Notes: generated by a model from the letters alone, not told the origin. DNA of 64,000 nucleotides from Budorcas taxicolor (GCF_023091745.1 NC_068910.1:54725572-54789571), one strand, 5' to 3'. Numbered from the stretch's first letter, positions 44,343 through 54,855 are shown. Program-made: numbers and translations.

Positions 44343-44871
44343 CTGTTGAAGAGCAAATGAATAATGATGAGTGCTAACTGTTGGGGTCCCTTGACCCCAG
44401 GTTCACTTCTCTAGAGAGGCCACAAGGAGATGAGACGTCAGTACAGGCCAGGAGTCTGGAGTCAGTGTCCAGGTAGTTACTGGTAAACTCCTAGTCCTGG
44501 TATGGAACCAGGAGCTGCAGACAGGCCATGCTACGCTGGCAGACAGGAGTGAGGGGGTTTCACTGTGGCGTGTGTCAGGGCACAGGGCAGGGTAACGCCA
44601 GCCAGCATGGTGCTCTGATTCTGCTTAAGCAAGAAGACTGGGAGAGAGTGAGTCCTCTAAGGTTAGCAGGGGAGTGAGCGTTAGAGGGGCTTGTATCAAA
44701 GAAGAATCAATTTTGATCATGACTAGTAGGGACCTAGAATGTAGTGGCTAACACCATTATTCAAAATTTTATTTTCTCACCTAAAGAGAAGTCCTAATGT
44801 GGGCAATTGAGGACAGATGTAGTAGCTCCATGAACAGACTGAGGCTTCCAGAAATCCACTCTCTTCTTATG
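44343..44871. other. Unassigned
   Basis: No recognised element in 0.5 kb. Confidence 0.3.
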
Positions 44872-44984
44872 GTGTGATCCCTCTTTTTGCATTTTATTTA
44901 TTTATTATTTAAACTTAAAAATTGAAGTATAGTTGATTTACAACATTGTATTGGTTTCTAGTGCACGGCAAAGTGATTCAGTTG

Positions 44985-44992
<8 letters not shown>

Positions 44993-45016
<24 letters not shown>
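44993..45016 (+). repeat. (TA)n microsatellite
   Basis: Twelve or so TA units inside the L1 3'UTR, following GTATGTG. Confidence 0.9.
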
Positions 45017-45023
<7 letters not shown>

Positions 45024-45153
45024 GATTATTTTTCATTATAATTTATTACAAGGCATTCAGTATAGTTCCCTGTGCTATACAGTAGGTTCTTGTTGTTTGT
45101 CGATTTTATGTGTATTCATGTGTATCCCAAACTACTAATTTATCCCTTCCCCA

Positions 45154-45368
45154 CCTTCCCTGGTGGCTCAGAGGTTAAAGTGCCTGGAATTCGGAAGACC
45201 TGGGTTTGATCCCTGGGTCGGGAAGATCCTCTGGAGAAGGAAATGGCACCCCACTCCAGTACTCTTGCCTGGAGAATCCCATGGAGGGAGGAGCCTGGTG
45301 GGCTACAGTCCATGGGGTGGCAGAGAGTCGACACGAATGAGTGACTTCACTTTCACTTTCACTTTCAC
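45154..45368 (+). mobile_element. Bov-tA SINE nested in L1
   Basis: CTTCCCTGGTGGCTCAGAGG to GAATGAGTGACTTCAC, ending in a (TTTCAC)n run. This end resembles the BOV-A2 linker, so it is a Bov-tA subtype intermediate to BOV-A2. Confidence 0.9.
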
Positions 45369-45598
45369 CTTTCCCATTTGGTAACCATGAATTTATTTTC
45401 TATGTCTGTGAGTCTCTTTCAGTTTTGTAACTAAGTTCATTTGTATATATATTTTAAAGATTCTTCTTATAACTTATATGGTTTTGTCTTTCTCTTTCTG
45501 ACTTACCTCACTTAGTATGATCATCTCTAGGCCCATCCCTGTTGTTGCAAATGGCATGATTTCATTATTACTTATGGCTGAGTAGTATAGTGTGATCC

Positions 45599-46207
45599 TT
45601 TTCTTCCTAGCCACTCAAAGTAGCTGCCAAGGCACCAGCCATTATGTCTGTATCTCAGGCAGGAGAGGGTATTCACCAGCTGAATGATCCCCCTTTAAAG
45701 GCTTTCTCAGAAAATGCTTTCTAGAGACTTCTGCTTGCATCTCATTGCTTAATGGAGGGGGCTAAAACTGGCTTTCTACCTGAGCATATTGTCACCCCAA
45801 ACAGAATTGGGGTCCTATTAGTAGGGAAGGATGGGGGCAATTTGCTCTCTCTTCCACAGATTCTTATGCTCTAACATGCCAATATCATGATGTGCAGTCC
45901 TCAGAGGGAAATGTGACGTTTGGAAATAGTATAACATTGGAAATTCAGGCTGAGTCTGAATTTGGAGGACAGTTCATCCTGGTTTCGAATTATACCATTT
46001 ATACCATTGGTACATTTATACCAATGAATGGCACTTAAATAAAATGAAATGCAGCATACCCAGACTCACAAAGTGGAGAAAATGAGTCATCATTTCTAGC
46101 TCTGATTTAAAGAACCCGATAATTCATTGATTCATCCATCCATTTATGTACATTATTGAAGTACATTAATTTATTTTGGGGAGAGATTCACTTCCCTCCC
46201 TGTGCAC
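45599..46207. other. Unassigned
   Basis: No recognised repeat. A direct/inverted ATTTATACCA run occurs at 45995-46025. Confidence 0.3.
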
Positions 46208-46360
46208 CCCCTGTTCCAGTTTTATTGAGATACAATTGACATATAACATTACGTAAGTTCAATGTGTACAGTGTGCTGCTTTAACGCACATATATATTGA
46301 GAAATGATCACCGTACCTATTACTTTTTGGTGTGTTGAGAACACTTAAGATCTACTTTCT
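46208..46360 (-). mobile_element. L1M 3' terminal segment joined to U6
   Basis: TTTTATTGAGATACAATTGA, CATATAACATTACGTAAG and GAGAACACTTAAGATCTAC are the complement of an old L1 3'UTR. Its AATAAA signal (complement of TTTATT, about 46220) lies near the left end. The segment stops exactly at the U6 3' end, and no L1 sequence follows on the far side of U6. Confidence 0.75.
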
Positions 46361-46467
46361 AAAATAATGGTGCGCCTCCGGAATTTGTGTATCATCCTTG
46401 CGCAGGGGCCGTGCTGTCTTCTCCGCGTTGGGTCTAGCTTTAGTACACGTGGCGCTGAAGCAAGCGC
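46361..46467 (-). pseudogene. RNU6: U6 snRNA pseudogene
   Basis: The minus strand runs from the U6 5' stem (GCGCTTGCTTC) to the 3' ATTTT end over 107 bases, the full U6 length. The most conserved block, GGCCCCTGCGCAAGGATGA, is intact at about 46392-46410. The catalytic ACAGAGA box is destroyed (reads ACGCGGAGA) and the AGC triad context is changed, so it cannot make a working spliceosomal RNA. No proximal sequence element or TATA box at the usual distances upstream (right side) is evident. It is a retrocopy, directly joined to L1 sequence at its U-rich 3' end. Confidence 0.9.
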
Positions 46468-46614
46468 TTTCTAGTGTTCCCTGGGAATCTGTCATGTACC
46501 AAGTACCATGTTAGTTTCTGACGAAACTTGGTAGGCTCACGTTCTAATGAGGGAAGGGGGCCAAGGGGAGAGGCAGGTAAATGATTAATGATAGCAAAAG
46601 TCAAACGTTTCATG

Positions 46615-47380
46615 ACACACTGTTGGTAAAGCCACACACCATCTGTTGTTGGTGAGAACTGAAATTAGGGGAGGACATTTGGCAAGATTTATCAAAATTG
46701 TGGGGCTTCCCCTGGTGGCTCAATGGTAAAGAGTGTGCCTGACAATGCAGGAGACTTAGGTTTGATCCCTGGGTAGGGAAGATCCCCTGGAGAAGAGAAC
46801 GGCAACCCACTGCAGAATTCTTGCCTGGAGAATCCCATGGACAGAGGAGCCTGGCGGACTACAGTTCACGGGGTCACAAAGAATTGGACACGACTGAGTG
46901 AACAACAAAAACAATCAAAATTGCAAATGTACATACCTGTGCACCCAGTGATTACGCTTCAAGGAGTCTCTCTGAAGGAAATAATGGTAGAAAATATCAT
47001 AAGCAGGAGGTTAGCTATTGTGGCATTATTTGTAAAACAAAAGATTGGAGGCAACCATGATGTTCCTAGATTATGGCCCCTCCATGTAATGAAATGCCAC
47101 AGAACTCTCTACAAGAATGAAGCTTGAAACAGAAAAATCTCCAGAATGAAGTATAAATGCAGACCAGTGTGAAAAGATTTGTGTAAAAGGGGGGGAAGAA
47201 AATGACATAGTTAAGTGTATAGACATAGAATATCTCAGGAAGGATACTGAAAGCATTGTTGTTAGTTGCCTCTATGGAGAACTAGGTGTCTATAGGGTTA
47301 GGGTTTTATATTCTTTTACCTTTCAAATAACCAATGGTGTGAACATATTACTTTTCAAAAAGTAAAGCTTAAACTTTTAA
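46615..47380 (+). mobile_element. L1M 3' region split by Bov-tA
   Basis: GGTGAGAACTGAAATTAGGG, ACATTTGGCAAGATTTATC, then after the SINE TGTGGCATTATTTGTAAAAC, ATTTGTGTAAAAGGGGGGG, AGAATATCTCAGGAAGGATAC, TTGCCTCTATGGAG and TTTTCAAAAAGTAAAG follow the order of an old L1 ORF2 end and 3'UTR. Confidence 0.72.
46701..46913 (+). mobile_element. Bov-tA SINE with perfect TSD
   Basis: GGGGCTTCCCCTGGTGGCTC to CACGACTGAGTGAACAACAA. TSD ATCAAAATTG at 46691-46700 and 46914-46923. Confidence 0.93.
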
Positions 47381-47534
47381 AAAAGAACTAGTTACACTGA
47401 ATGAGCAAAGTATGAGCGGAAGTGTGTGTTGTATAAAGTGCTGTTGGGGTGCTAAGTAGATTTGTGTATTCTAATTATCAGTTCAGTCAGTCAGCATCTC
47501 ATAGGCAGAGTTGGTGTCAGAATAGGTGACGTTT

Positions 47535-47780
47535 ACTTACGTGTTTATTTTTGGCTGTGCGGGGTCTCCATTGGTGCGTGCGGGCCTCTCTAGCCGCAGT
47601 CGGTGGGGCTCCTCTCTAGTCCCCGCGCTCGGGCTTCTCTTGTTGCAGAGCACGGGCTCTGGAGAATGTGGGCTTCAGCAGTTGCCCCGAGGCATGTAGG
47701 ACCTTCCCAGAGCAGGGCTCCAACCTGTGTCCTCTCCCTTGACAGGCGGATTCTTAACCACTGGATCACCAGGGAAGTCC
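47535..47780 (-). mobile_element. CHR-type SINE, long GC-rich form, with TSD
   Basis: TTTATTTTTGGCTGTGCGGG, GC-rich middle, head complement GGATCACCAGGGAAGTCC. TSD AGAATAGGTGACGTTT (47519-47534) and AGAATAGATAACTTT (47781-47795). Confidence 0.9.
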
Positions 47781-47795
47781 AGAATAGATAACTTT

Positions 47796-49069
47796 TAATA
47801 TCCTTAGAATCTTGTGCTTCTGTGACAATTAGAGGTGACATTAGAAGATGCCTGAATTCCTTTCAAATGCCAGAACTGTGTGATTCAATCGTTTTAAGAG
47901 GAGCAGAGGTTTGCATCTATGTGAGTGGGGGAGGGAGAGCTTTAATAATTAAATGCTAGGAGCACTCCCAGGAACCATCCCGTCAACAGGGAAAGACAGT
48001 TAATTTATGCACGTCTTCTTCGCGCTGCAGAGGGAGGCAGGCTGCTTCCTCTGCTGATGGGCGTGGCGCTGCCTGCTTGCTGCTCAGGTACAGCTCTGCA
48101 TCTTTAAATCAAACCCTGGCGAGTAAATTTAGTACCAGAAGTGGGAGGCTTCTGAATAATTAAAGATTTTCCCTTTGTTTTCTTGATCTATACATTTTTC
48201 TGAGCACACCAGCTATTTTGTTAGCCTCCCACTGCGGGAAAGATGCAACTTTGTGACTTTGGCAATTGTCGAGGAGGTTTGAAAAAAAAAAGCTTAGCCA
48301 AGATTTATTAGGTGATTTATCCCAGTTCTTAATAAACCAGGGAAGAAATGTTAGGAGCCAAGGAGAGGCACTGGGAAAAACAAGCCAAGGCCAGAGACAA
48401 AAATAACAGAGAAAAAAGATGCTTGCCTGCAGCAAAACAGGATGCTAGGGTGACCGCCAGCCCATACTCTTTCGGGTGGCTGGGCCTCCCCAAAAGAAGC
48501 TCCCAAACTGTCTAGGAAGTCTCCCCTCTTGCACAAGACCAGACTCGGGGCAGGCCCAGTGAATGTGCAAAGCACACGCTGACCTAGTTCACCAGAGTTC
48601 AGCTGCAGCGGGGCTTCTGGGTACCACAGTCTCTTCTAGTTTCTTGCACAGAGTTCTGTGACCTCCATGTGGCTAGGGTTTTCATCCCAATCTGAAAGTC
48701 GGAGCTTATACACAAGTCACCCTTCACACCTTTCCATTTTAATCCCTCAGCCTTCCCAGAGAGGCCTAAGGAAGGAGAGGGGAGTCCCATTCACTGCTAG
48801 ACCCCTGGGCTGCTTCCTGGTCAAGCAGAAATCCGGAATGTCTGCTGTACATTTGAGATGATTCCCAGTGAAGGATTGGGGAAAGACCCCAGGTTCCCAA
48901 GTTCAGATGCTATTGAGAGGGGTATTTCCTGGGGAGGCCTAGTGGTCCAACTGCCCCTGCCCCCGACTCGACCTCCACCCCTGAATTTCAGAGGAACAGT
49001 GAATCTGCTTCTTACCAGACTAGGTCTTCCACACAAAACTAAACTAACCTCAGCCCCATGCTTTGAACA
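47796..49069. other. Repeat-poor stretch (1.3 kb)
   Basis: No repeat recognised. 47940-48170 holds three homeodomain-type cores (TAATAATTAAAT, AGTTAATTTATG, AATAATTAAAG). The rest is mixed. No exon with good signals. Candidate non-coding regulatory DNA, unproven. Confidence 0.35.
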
Positions 49070-49320
49070 TTTTTTATCATGAAAATATTTATCTATGTAT
49101 AACAAAGTGAACCATTTAAACCACTTTTAAATATATACTCCATTAAGTGCATTGACATAATTGCACACCCATCACCACCATCCAGAATTTTTCATCTTCC
49201 AAACCGAAGCTCTGTATCCATAAAGCAGTTAACTCCCCGCGCCCACCCCTAGCCTTGGAAACCACATTCTACTTTCTGCCTCTATGAACCTGGCGCCCCT
49301 GCGTACCTCGTATGAGGAGG
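49070..49320 (-). mobile_element. L1M 3'UTR fragment
   Basis: ATTAAGTGCATTGACATAAT, CACCCATCACCACCATCCAG and CTTTCTGCCTCTATGAACC match the complement of an old L1. Confidence 0.7.
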
Positions 49321-49606
49321 GCCGCACAGACGATGCTTTCAGAGCTGGCTCACGCCACTTTTCAAGGTTCAGCCATGCTGTCTCGGCTCCTGTCTGCCTT
49401 TAGTTTTTGTCCCCTTCCGCACAGGCTCTGTGCTCTCTGCTCCCCTCACCACCTCCTCACTGCCCCATGCCCTAGATCCTATTTTCTCTTGGGCCCCCCT
49501 TCTGATCCTTAAACTAGGCACAGAATAGGGCCTCCACCTTCCACCAGGCACTCCACCTACAGCAGGGCCCCAGATCACACTCTGTGAAAGTGGCACCGTT
49601 GCTGCA

Positions 49607-50420
49607 GAGAACAGGGAGCCCTCTTACACTCTTGGTGGGAATGAGAGTTGGTACAGTCTCTACGTGTGATATGGAGGTTCCTCAGAAAACTAATAGCTTG
49701 GAGGTTCCTCAGAAATAGCATGTAAATTCCTCTGAAAACTAAAAGTAGAATTGCCATATGCTCCAGTGATCTCACTGTGGGGCATATATCTGGAAAAAAC
49801 TATAATTTGAAATGACACACACACCCTCCATGCTCAAAGCAGCACTATTTACAATAGCCGAGACACGGAGGCAACCTAAATGTCCATTAACAGATGAATG
49901 GATAAAGAAGTACGGTATATGTATATCCAATAAAATATGACTCAGCCATCAAAAGGGAATAAAATCATGCCATTTCCAGAAATATGAATGAACCTAGAGA
50001 GTATTTTACTAAGTGAAGTAAGTCTGACAGAGAGAGACAAATGTCATATGATATCACTCATAGGTGGAATCTAATTTTAAAAAATGATACAAGTGAATAT
50101 ATTTGTAAAACAGAAATAGATTCATAGGTATAAAAAGCAAACTTATGGTTACCAAAGAGGAAAGGCAGGGGTGCATAAATTAGGTAATTAGGGATTAATA
50201 GATACACACTACTATATATAAAATAGGTAAACAACAAGGAAACTATATTCAGTATTTTGTAATAACTTATAATGAAAAGAATCTGAAAAAGAATGTGTGT
50301 GTTTATGTATATATATGTGTGTGTGTGTGTGTATAATTGAGTCAGTTTGCTGTTTACCTGAAACTAACACAATCGTGTAAGCCAACTATACTTCAATAAA
50401 ACATAAATAAATGAAATAAA
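49607..50420 (+). mobile_element. L1 (ORF2 end and 3'UTR)
   Basis: ACAGGGAGCCCTCTTACACT, ACGGAGGCAACCTAAATGTC, GTGAAGTAAGTCTGACAGAG and CAACTATACTTCAATAAAAC in proper order. The ORF2 frame is full of stops. A local duplication of TTGGAGGTTCCTCAGAAA is seen at about 49672-49715. A (TG)n run lies at 50317-50333. Confidence 0.85.
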
Positions 50421-50777
50421 GGTGGCATCTTTGTGAGAATTTATTTTCAGGTCACCTCCTGGCAGGAGTTAGGATAAGATTATCAAGAAAGAACCAAGGA
50501 AGCAATAAAAGAAGAGGCCAGGGGATGAGAGGATGTGTTCACAGTGTGTCCTGTGACTTAAACGAAGCCAGATGCCATGGGGAACCACCCTTGTTTACAG
50601 TCTTTTTGGGGAGGGGAAGGAGAGTGAGGGCGAGGGCAGCTCCCCTCCCCAGACTGTTCCCCGCCCAGCTTTGGAGGATTGTCCTGGGTCCCAGATTATG
50701 GAATTGCAGAACCAGAGCAGTGCGGTGGCAGGGGCTCTACAAATATCAGTGCATTTCCTGACATCTTGACGTGAAAA

Positions 50778-50811
50778 AGCAGCAGCGGCGGCAGCGGCGG
50801 CAGCAGCAGCG
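50778..50811 (+). repeat. (AGC/GGC)n trinucleotide tract
   Basis: AGCAGCAGCGGCGGCAGCGG continuing to GCAGCAGCAGC. It encodes Gln/Arg runs in one chance frame. Confidence 0.9.
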
Positions 50812-50866
50812 CGAGGGCTGGGACAGAGGCAGAAGCTGGCTGGAAGGAATGCGTTATAAAACCCTA

Positions 50867-50876
50867 TTAAAAATAG
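50867..50876 (+). promoter_or_regulatory. MEF2-consensus site
   Basis: TTAAAAATAG fits YTAWWWWTAR exactly. Found by eye; a 10-base match of this kind occurs by chance every few kilobases in AT-rich DNA, so its weight comes only from lying in repeat-free sequence. Confidence 0.2.
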
Positions 50877-51487
50877 TGCCTCTTCAATCTCTTACTTTCC
50901 TTCCTGTCGGTCAGGTCAGGGCTGATAAATCTGGAAACCCATTGGTGAAAACCCCACAGCTTGTTAATCAGGTGAGCTGGCTGGGAGATAGCTATTAACC
51001 CAGGCCCACTCTGCTGCGGGGTGACCCAGTTTTAATGGGAGAGTCGGACTCTGATTTTTCTGTTACTGTACTTAAGGTGACTGGCCGTTATTTCTAAGAA
51101 AAGCGAGCTGCCGGCAGCCTCCGTGTGGGATTTCTCTGGCAGGACCGCTGCAGCTTTCATTCAGCCCTTTCGTCAGGTCATTCCTGATGGGCTGGATCGG
51201 ACATGGACAGACAGATAAGTTCTTTCCCACTTAATTCAGCAAATGGCCTCGGGTTGGCTGTTGTTTTTTATTAGTACTCTCAGTGTTAGCTACTGAGTAT
51301 GAAATACTGTGACTGTAGCTGAAAGAGCTGAGTTCTACACCAGTGTTTACAGAGCTCCCGTGTTCTGCTGTCTTTCGGTGGGGGTAAGTGGGAGGCTAGT
51401 TTTCCCTTCACTGATCTCCCAGAGGAAGGGTGCACAAGAGCAGACCCCAGGGTGGTCTGGGAAGGTGAGGAAATCCAGGTAGGTAAG

Positions 51488-51596
51488 GTAGTCACTCAGT
51501 CGTGTCCAACTCTTTGTGATCCTGTGGACTGTAGCCTGCCAGGCTCCTCTGTCCATGGAGTTCTCCAGGCAAGAATACAGGAGTGGGTTGCCATCA
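51488..51596 (-). mobile_element. BovA-type SINE fragment (no tRNA head)
   Basis: GTCACTCAGTCGTGTCCAAC to AGTGGGTTGCCATCACTGG. Only the BovB-derived monomer is present. Confidence 0.85.
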
Positions 51597-51681
51597 CTGG
51601 GTTGGAATTGGGCCTTGGTATCTGACTAGACTTCTGCTGCTTGGCACATTCTGAAAACAGCCTTGAGAAAGGGAGGTCGAG

Positions 51682-51866
51682 GACTTCCCCGGTGGTCCAG
51701 TGGTTAAGACTTTGCCTTCTAATGCAGGGGGTGCTGATTCGATCCCTGGTTCGGGAGCTAAGGCCTCACGTTCCTACCAGCCAAAAAACTGAAATATAAA
51801 ACAAAAGCAATACTGTAACAAGCCTGATAAAGCCTTTAAAAATGGTTCACATTAAAAAAAAAAAAA
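51682..51866 (+). mobile_element. CHR-type SINE, long-tail subtype
   Basis: GAGGACTTCCCCGGTGGTCC, GATTCGATCCCTGGTTC, ACAAAAGCAATACTGTAAC, A tract at 51854-51866. Confidence 0.9.
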
Positions 51867-52454
51867 AGACCAACTGTCTACAGAAAAGGAGGCAGAAAAA
51901 AGAACCTGAAGGACGAATGGCTGAATTCTAGGGTGTCCTATGAGGCCATCTCGTCCATCTGTACCTTGCTCCCTGCTTGACCCGCTTCACCACTCTGCCT
52001 CTGGAAAGGGATCTGCCCTCTGCTTGGGAGTCTCTTTCTGAAAAAAAGGTCCTTGTAATCTGGAAATGTTCCCTTTGGCCTCGCCCATTTCCCTTGATGC
52101 TGTGTGCAAGGCCTGCTGCTTACTGCTTCTATACGAGGTGGGGAAAAGCCAGCTGCCACCCTCAGTGGATCCTCAGCCACCGTCAACCTAGGAAATGAAC
52201 ACAATTGTGTTTCCTTTCTTCACATCTTCTCCAAGCTGATCAAAAAGTCAGTTTCTTTACCGAAGGCTGGCACTCTTTGCCCACACCTGTCTATGGGATC
52301 TAATTGATTAAATGCACAGGCTTTGTGTTTGCAAAACCTCCCAGAGGAGGGCATGTTGTGTAAGTAATCTTTTAACTCAGGTATATGGAGAGAGGTTGTT
52401 GTGAAGATATAGGGGTGGGACAGGTTAGGGGTCTGAGTGTTTGGGGAGTGAAGT
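51867..52454. other. Unassigned
   Basis: No recognised element. Confidence 0.3.
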
Positions 52455-52600
52455 GCTAAAGAGTGCAGGGTCTAAAGCTGGACTGCCTGGTGGGAACCCC
52501 AGTTCTGCCACGTGTGGGCTGAGTCTGGTTCTTTTCTATGAAACAGGATTGTAACAGAACTTCCTTTATGGAGCTTTGTAATAGAATTACAGATTATACC
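52455..52600 (+). mobile_element. MIR SINE, diverged
   Basis: AAAGAGTGCAGGGTCTAAAG, GCTGGACTGCCTGG, CCCAGTTCTGCCACGTGTGG. Confidence 0.6.
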
Positions 52601-52644
52601 ATGTAAATGGCCACTGGATGTGGGCCACTTAATTTCGGCTCTCA

Positions 52645-52690
52645 CCATGATCATTGTCATCGTCATCACCATTGTCATGATCATGATTGC
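52645..52690 (+). repeat. Imperfect ATC/TCA trinucleotide repeat
   Basis: CATGATCATTGTCATCGTCA and ATCACCATTGTCATGATCAT form a cryptic triplet array. Confidence 0.75.
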
Positions 52691-52696
52691 TCACTC

Positions 52697-53065
52697 GCTA
52701 GACTGTGAGCTGCCTGAGGACAGGGACTAGATTTACCTGTGCATAGGAGGACTCAGCTGGAGAAGGCAGTGGCCCCCCACTCCAGTGCTCTTGCCTGGAG
52801 AATCCCAGGGACAGAGGAGCCTGGTGGGCTGCAGTCCATGGGGTCGCAAAGAGTCGGACACGACTGAGCGACTTCACTTTCACGCATTGGAGAAGGAAAT
52901 GGCAACCCACTCCAGTGTTCTTGCCTGGAGAATCCCAGGGACGGGGAAGTCTGGTGGGCTGCCGTCTATGGGGCTGCACAGAGTCTGACACGACTGAAGT
53001 GACTTGGCACCAGCAGCAGCAGCGGGAGGACTCAGCAAGTGTTTGCTGAATGAGTGAACAAAGGC
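52697..53065 (+). mobile_element. L2 3' end split by BOV-A2
   Basis: TAGACTGTGAGCTGCCTGAG and GACAGGGACTAG before the SINE, CAGCAAGTGTTTGCTGAATG and AGTGAACAAAG after it: together a recognisable L2 terminus. Confidence 0.75.
52758..53024 (+). mobile_element. BOV-A2 SINE nested in L2, perfect 12-bp TSD
   Basis: Starts TGGAGAAGGCAGTGGCC, ends CCAGCAGCAGCAGC. TSD GGAGGACTCAGC at 52746-52757 and 53025-53036. Shortened linker (ACTTTCACGCATTGG). Confidence 0.95.
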
Positions 53066-53078
53066 TACTTAGTGTCAG

Positions 53079-53299
53079 GCTTGGGCTTCTCTGGGGCTCA
53101 GTGGTCAAGAATCTGTCTGCAGTGCAGGAGACGCAGATTTGATTCCTGGGTCGGGATGATCCCCTTTAGAAGGAAATGGCAACCCACTCCAGTGTTCTTG
53201 CCTGGAGAACTTTGTGGACAGAGGAGCCTGGTGGCCTACACAGTCCATGGCGTTGCAAAGAGTTGGACATGACTGAGCGACTAACACTTCCACATTTTT
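53079..53299 (+). mobile_element. Bov-tA SINE
   Basis: GCTTGGGCTTCTCTGGGGCTC to ACTGAGCGACTAACACTTCC. Likely TSD AGTGTCA on both sides (53072-53078 and 53301-53307). Confidence 0.9.
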
Positions 53300-53329
53300 C
53301 AGTGTCAACCTTTCTTTTCAAATTCTTCA

Positions 53330-53630
53330 TTTTTTAAAAAATTGTTTGTACATGTTTATTTATTTTTAAGTTAAAAAAAGTGAAGTACAGTTGATTTACA
53401 ATGTTCGGGTGTATAGCAAAGTGATTCAGTTATATACATATGTTACATTATATTATATTAATATTCTTCTTCAGATTTTTTACGGAAAGGTTATTCTTTT
53501 CTTTATTATAGATTATTCTTTTCTACTTAGGTTATTAGAAGATATTGAATAGTTTCCTGTGATATACAGTAGGTCCTTGTTGTTTTATCTATTTTATAGG
53601 TAGCAGTGTGTATCTGCTAATCCCCAGCTT
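53330..53630 (-). mobile_element. L1 3'UTR fragment
   Basis: GAAGTACAGTTGATTTACAA, GATATACAGTAGGTCCTTG, with a local duplication of TTATTCTTTTCT at about 53490-53525. Confidence 0.83.
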
Positions 53631-53819
53631 ATTTTTTTAGGACTGATTCTTGAGGTTTCCTTTTGTTTTGTTTTTTCCTTTCAATCTCAAAGACAATATA
53701 GTAAGTGTTATTTTGGGAAGAAAGGAAGACAAAAATACCCTCAATCTCACCAAATTGTCATGCTTCTCAGTTTTTTTTTTCTATTTCTATCTGGTCCTTC
53801 TTATAGTAGATTATATTAT

Positions 53820-54310
53820 TCAAGAGCATGTCCCTGCTCACCTCCACTTCCATGGGGAGAGGTATGCTTGGCCCTGTGGCTTACTTTGGTCTCATGGGGT
53901 GTGAAGTGTACTTCCTTACCCCCGTATTTTGCCCAGTCATGTGATTTATTTGCTTTTGTTTTGCTGTGCCATGTGAGATCTTAGTTCCCTAACTAGAGAC
54001 CAAACTCCTGCTCCATCCAGTGGCAGCGTGGAGTCTTAACCACTGGACTTCCAGAGAAGTCCCCGATTTGCTTTGACGTGAGCAGAGGCTTAAAGTACAC
54101 TTGAGCCACTGGACTCGCCCTCTTGTACCACTGTCGTTGCCATGGAAAGAGCTCCTTCAGTCTGGGCCCCAGGATAGACACGTGTGGAGCAAACCCAAGT
54201 TCAACCCACTTCAGGGGCAAAAACCCAGCTGAGCCACAGCAAAGTCACTAGCAGACATATGAGGAATAAGTACTTGTTGTTTGTTATGCAGCAATAACTG
54301 ACTGATGCAC
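53820..54310 (+). mobile_element. MLT1-like LTR split by a CHR SINE
   Basis: Left part CCCTGTGGCTTACTTTGGTC; right part GGGCCCCAGGATAGACACG, GTTGTTTGTTATGCAGCAAT and ATAACTGACTGATGC, the MLT1 terminus. Solo LTR. Confidence 0.7.
53953..54064 (-). mobile_element. CHR-type SINE nested in MLT1
   Basis: TTTTGTTTTGCTGTGCCATG at the left, CTGGACTTCCAGAGAAGTCC at the right. GATTTATTTGCTTT and GATTTGCTTT flank it (TSD with a 4-base deletion). Confidence 0.82.
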
Positions 54311-54489
54311 TTAGACAATGTGGATGTAATTTGTACATAGGCACAACCAGAACTGTATTTCTCTTTAATTCATTATGTATTGTATGATAGCTGGGTTTCT
54401 CTATGTTGTTATGAAGTTTTGTAATTTTCAACTCGTAACAGAATACTTTATCAGATTTGTTTAGGAAATAATAACAGTAATATTTATTC

Positions 54490-54580
54490 ATATCTTGGGG
54501 ACTTTGTGTGTCAGGTACAGTGTCTTGAGTACATTTAGTCCTTTCAGCGATCCTGGGAGGTGAATCTGATTCACCATTCC
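54490..54580 (-). mobile_element. MIR trace (antisense)
   Basis: GTGTGTCAGGTACAGTGTC and ATTTAGTCCTTTCAGCGATC resemble the MIR 3' complement. Confidence 0.5.
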
Positions 54581-54604
54581 ATCATCTCAGAGCTAGAGGT
54601 GTCA

Positions 54605-54855
54605 TGACATACACTGAAGACTCTGGACACTGGAGCCAGGCTGCTGGGTTCAAATCCTGGTTCTGCCACTTCTGAGCTGTGAGCTTGGGAAAATCACTTA
54701 AAAGCTTTTGACTCAGTTTCCTCACCTGTAAGGATGATCATAATAATAGAATTTAGCTTATAGAGTTGCAGCTGTGAAATTATAATGAGTTAATATATCT
54801 AAACGTTTAGACTAGTGTCTGGCCTATAGAACTGATGTTAGGTATCATAGTAGTT
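54605..54855 (+). mobile_element. MIR SINE, nearly full length
   Basis: GACACTGGAGCCAGGCTGC, TCAAATCCTGGTTCTGCCAC, GACTCAGTTTCCTCACC, AATGAGTTAATATATCTAAA. Among the most complete MIRs in the window. Confidence 0.88.

Larger units (their letters stand above)
44881..45589 (-). mobile_element. L1 3' end with TSD, carrying a Bov-tA
   Basis: Antisense 3'UTR (GAAGTATAGTTGATTTACAA, CTATACAGTAGGTTCTTG), resuming after the SINE (CTATGTCTGTGAGTCTC, TTGCAAATGGCATGATTTC). TSD GTGTGATCC at 44872-44880 and 45590-45598. A (TA)n run lies at 44993-45016. Confidence 0.9.
50421..51487. other. Repeat-free stretch with CAG/CGG repeat and a MEF2-type word
   Basis: A 1.07-kb segment without any recognised mobile element. 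It is GC-rich around 50600-50830, has a (CAG/CGG) tract, then AT-containing DNA with a perfect MEF2 consensus. No open frame with splice signals. It may be a regulatory element or part of an untranslated exon; neither is shown. Confidence 0.35.

Noticed and set aside
46361..46467. Functional U6 gene
   Set aside because: ACAGAGA box is mutated, no upstream PSE or TATA at U6 distances is seen, and the 3' end continues into L1 sequence.
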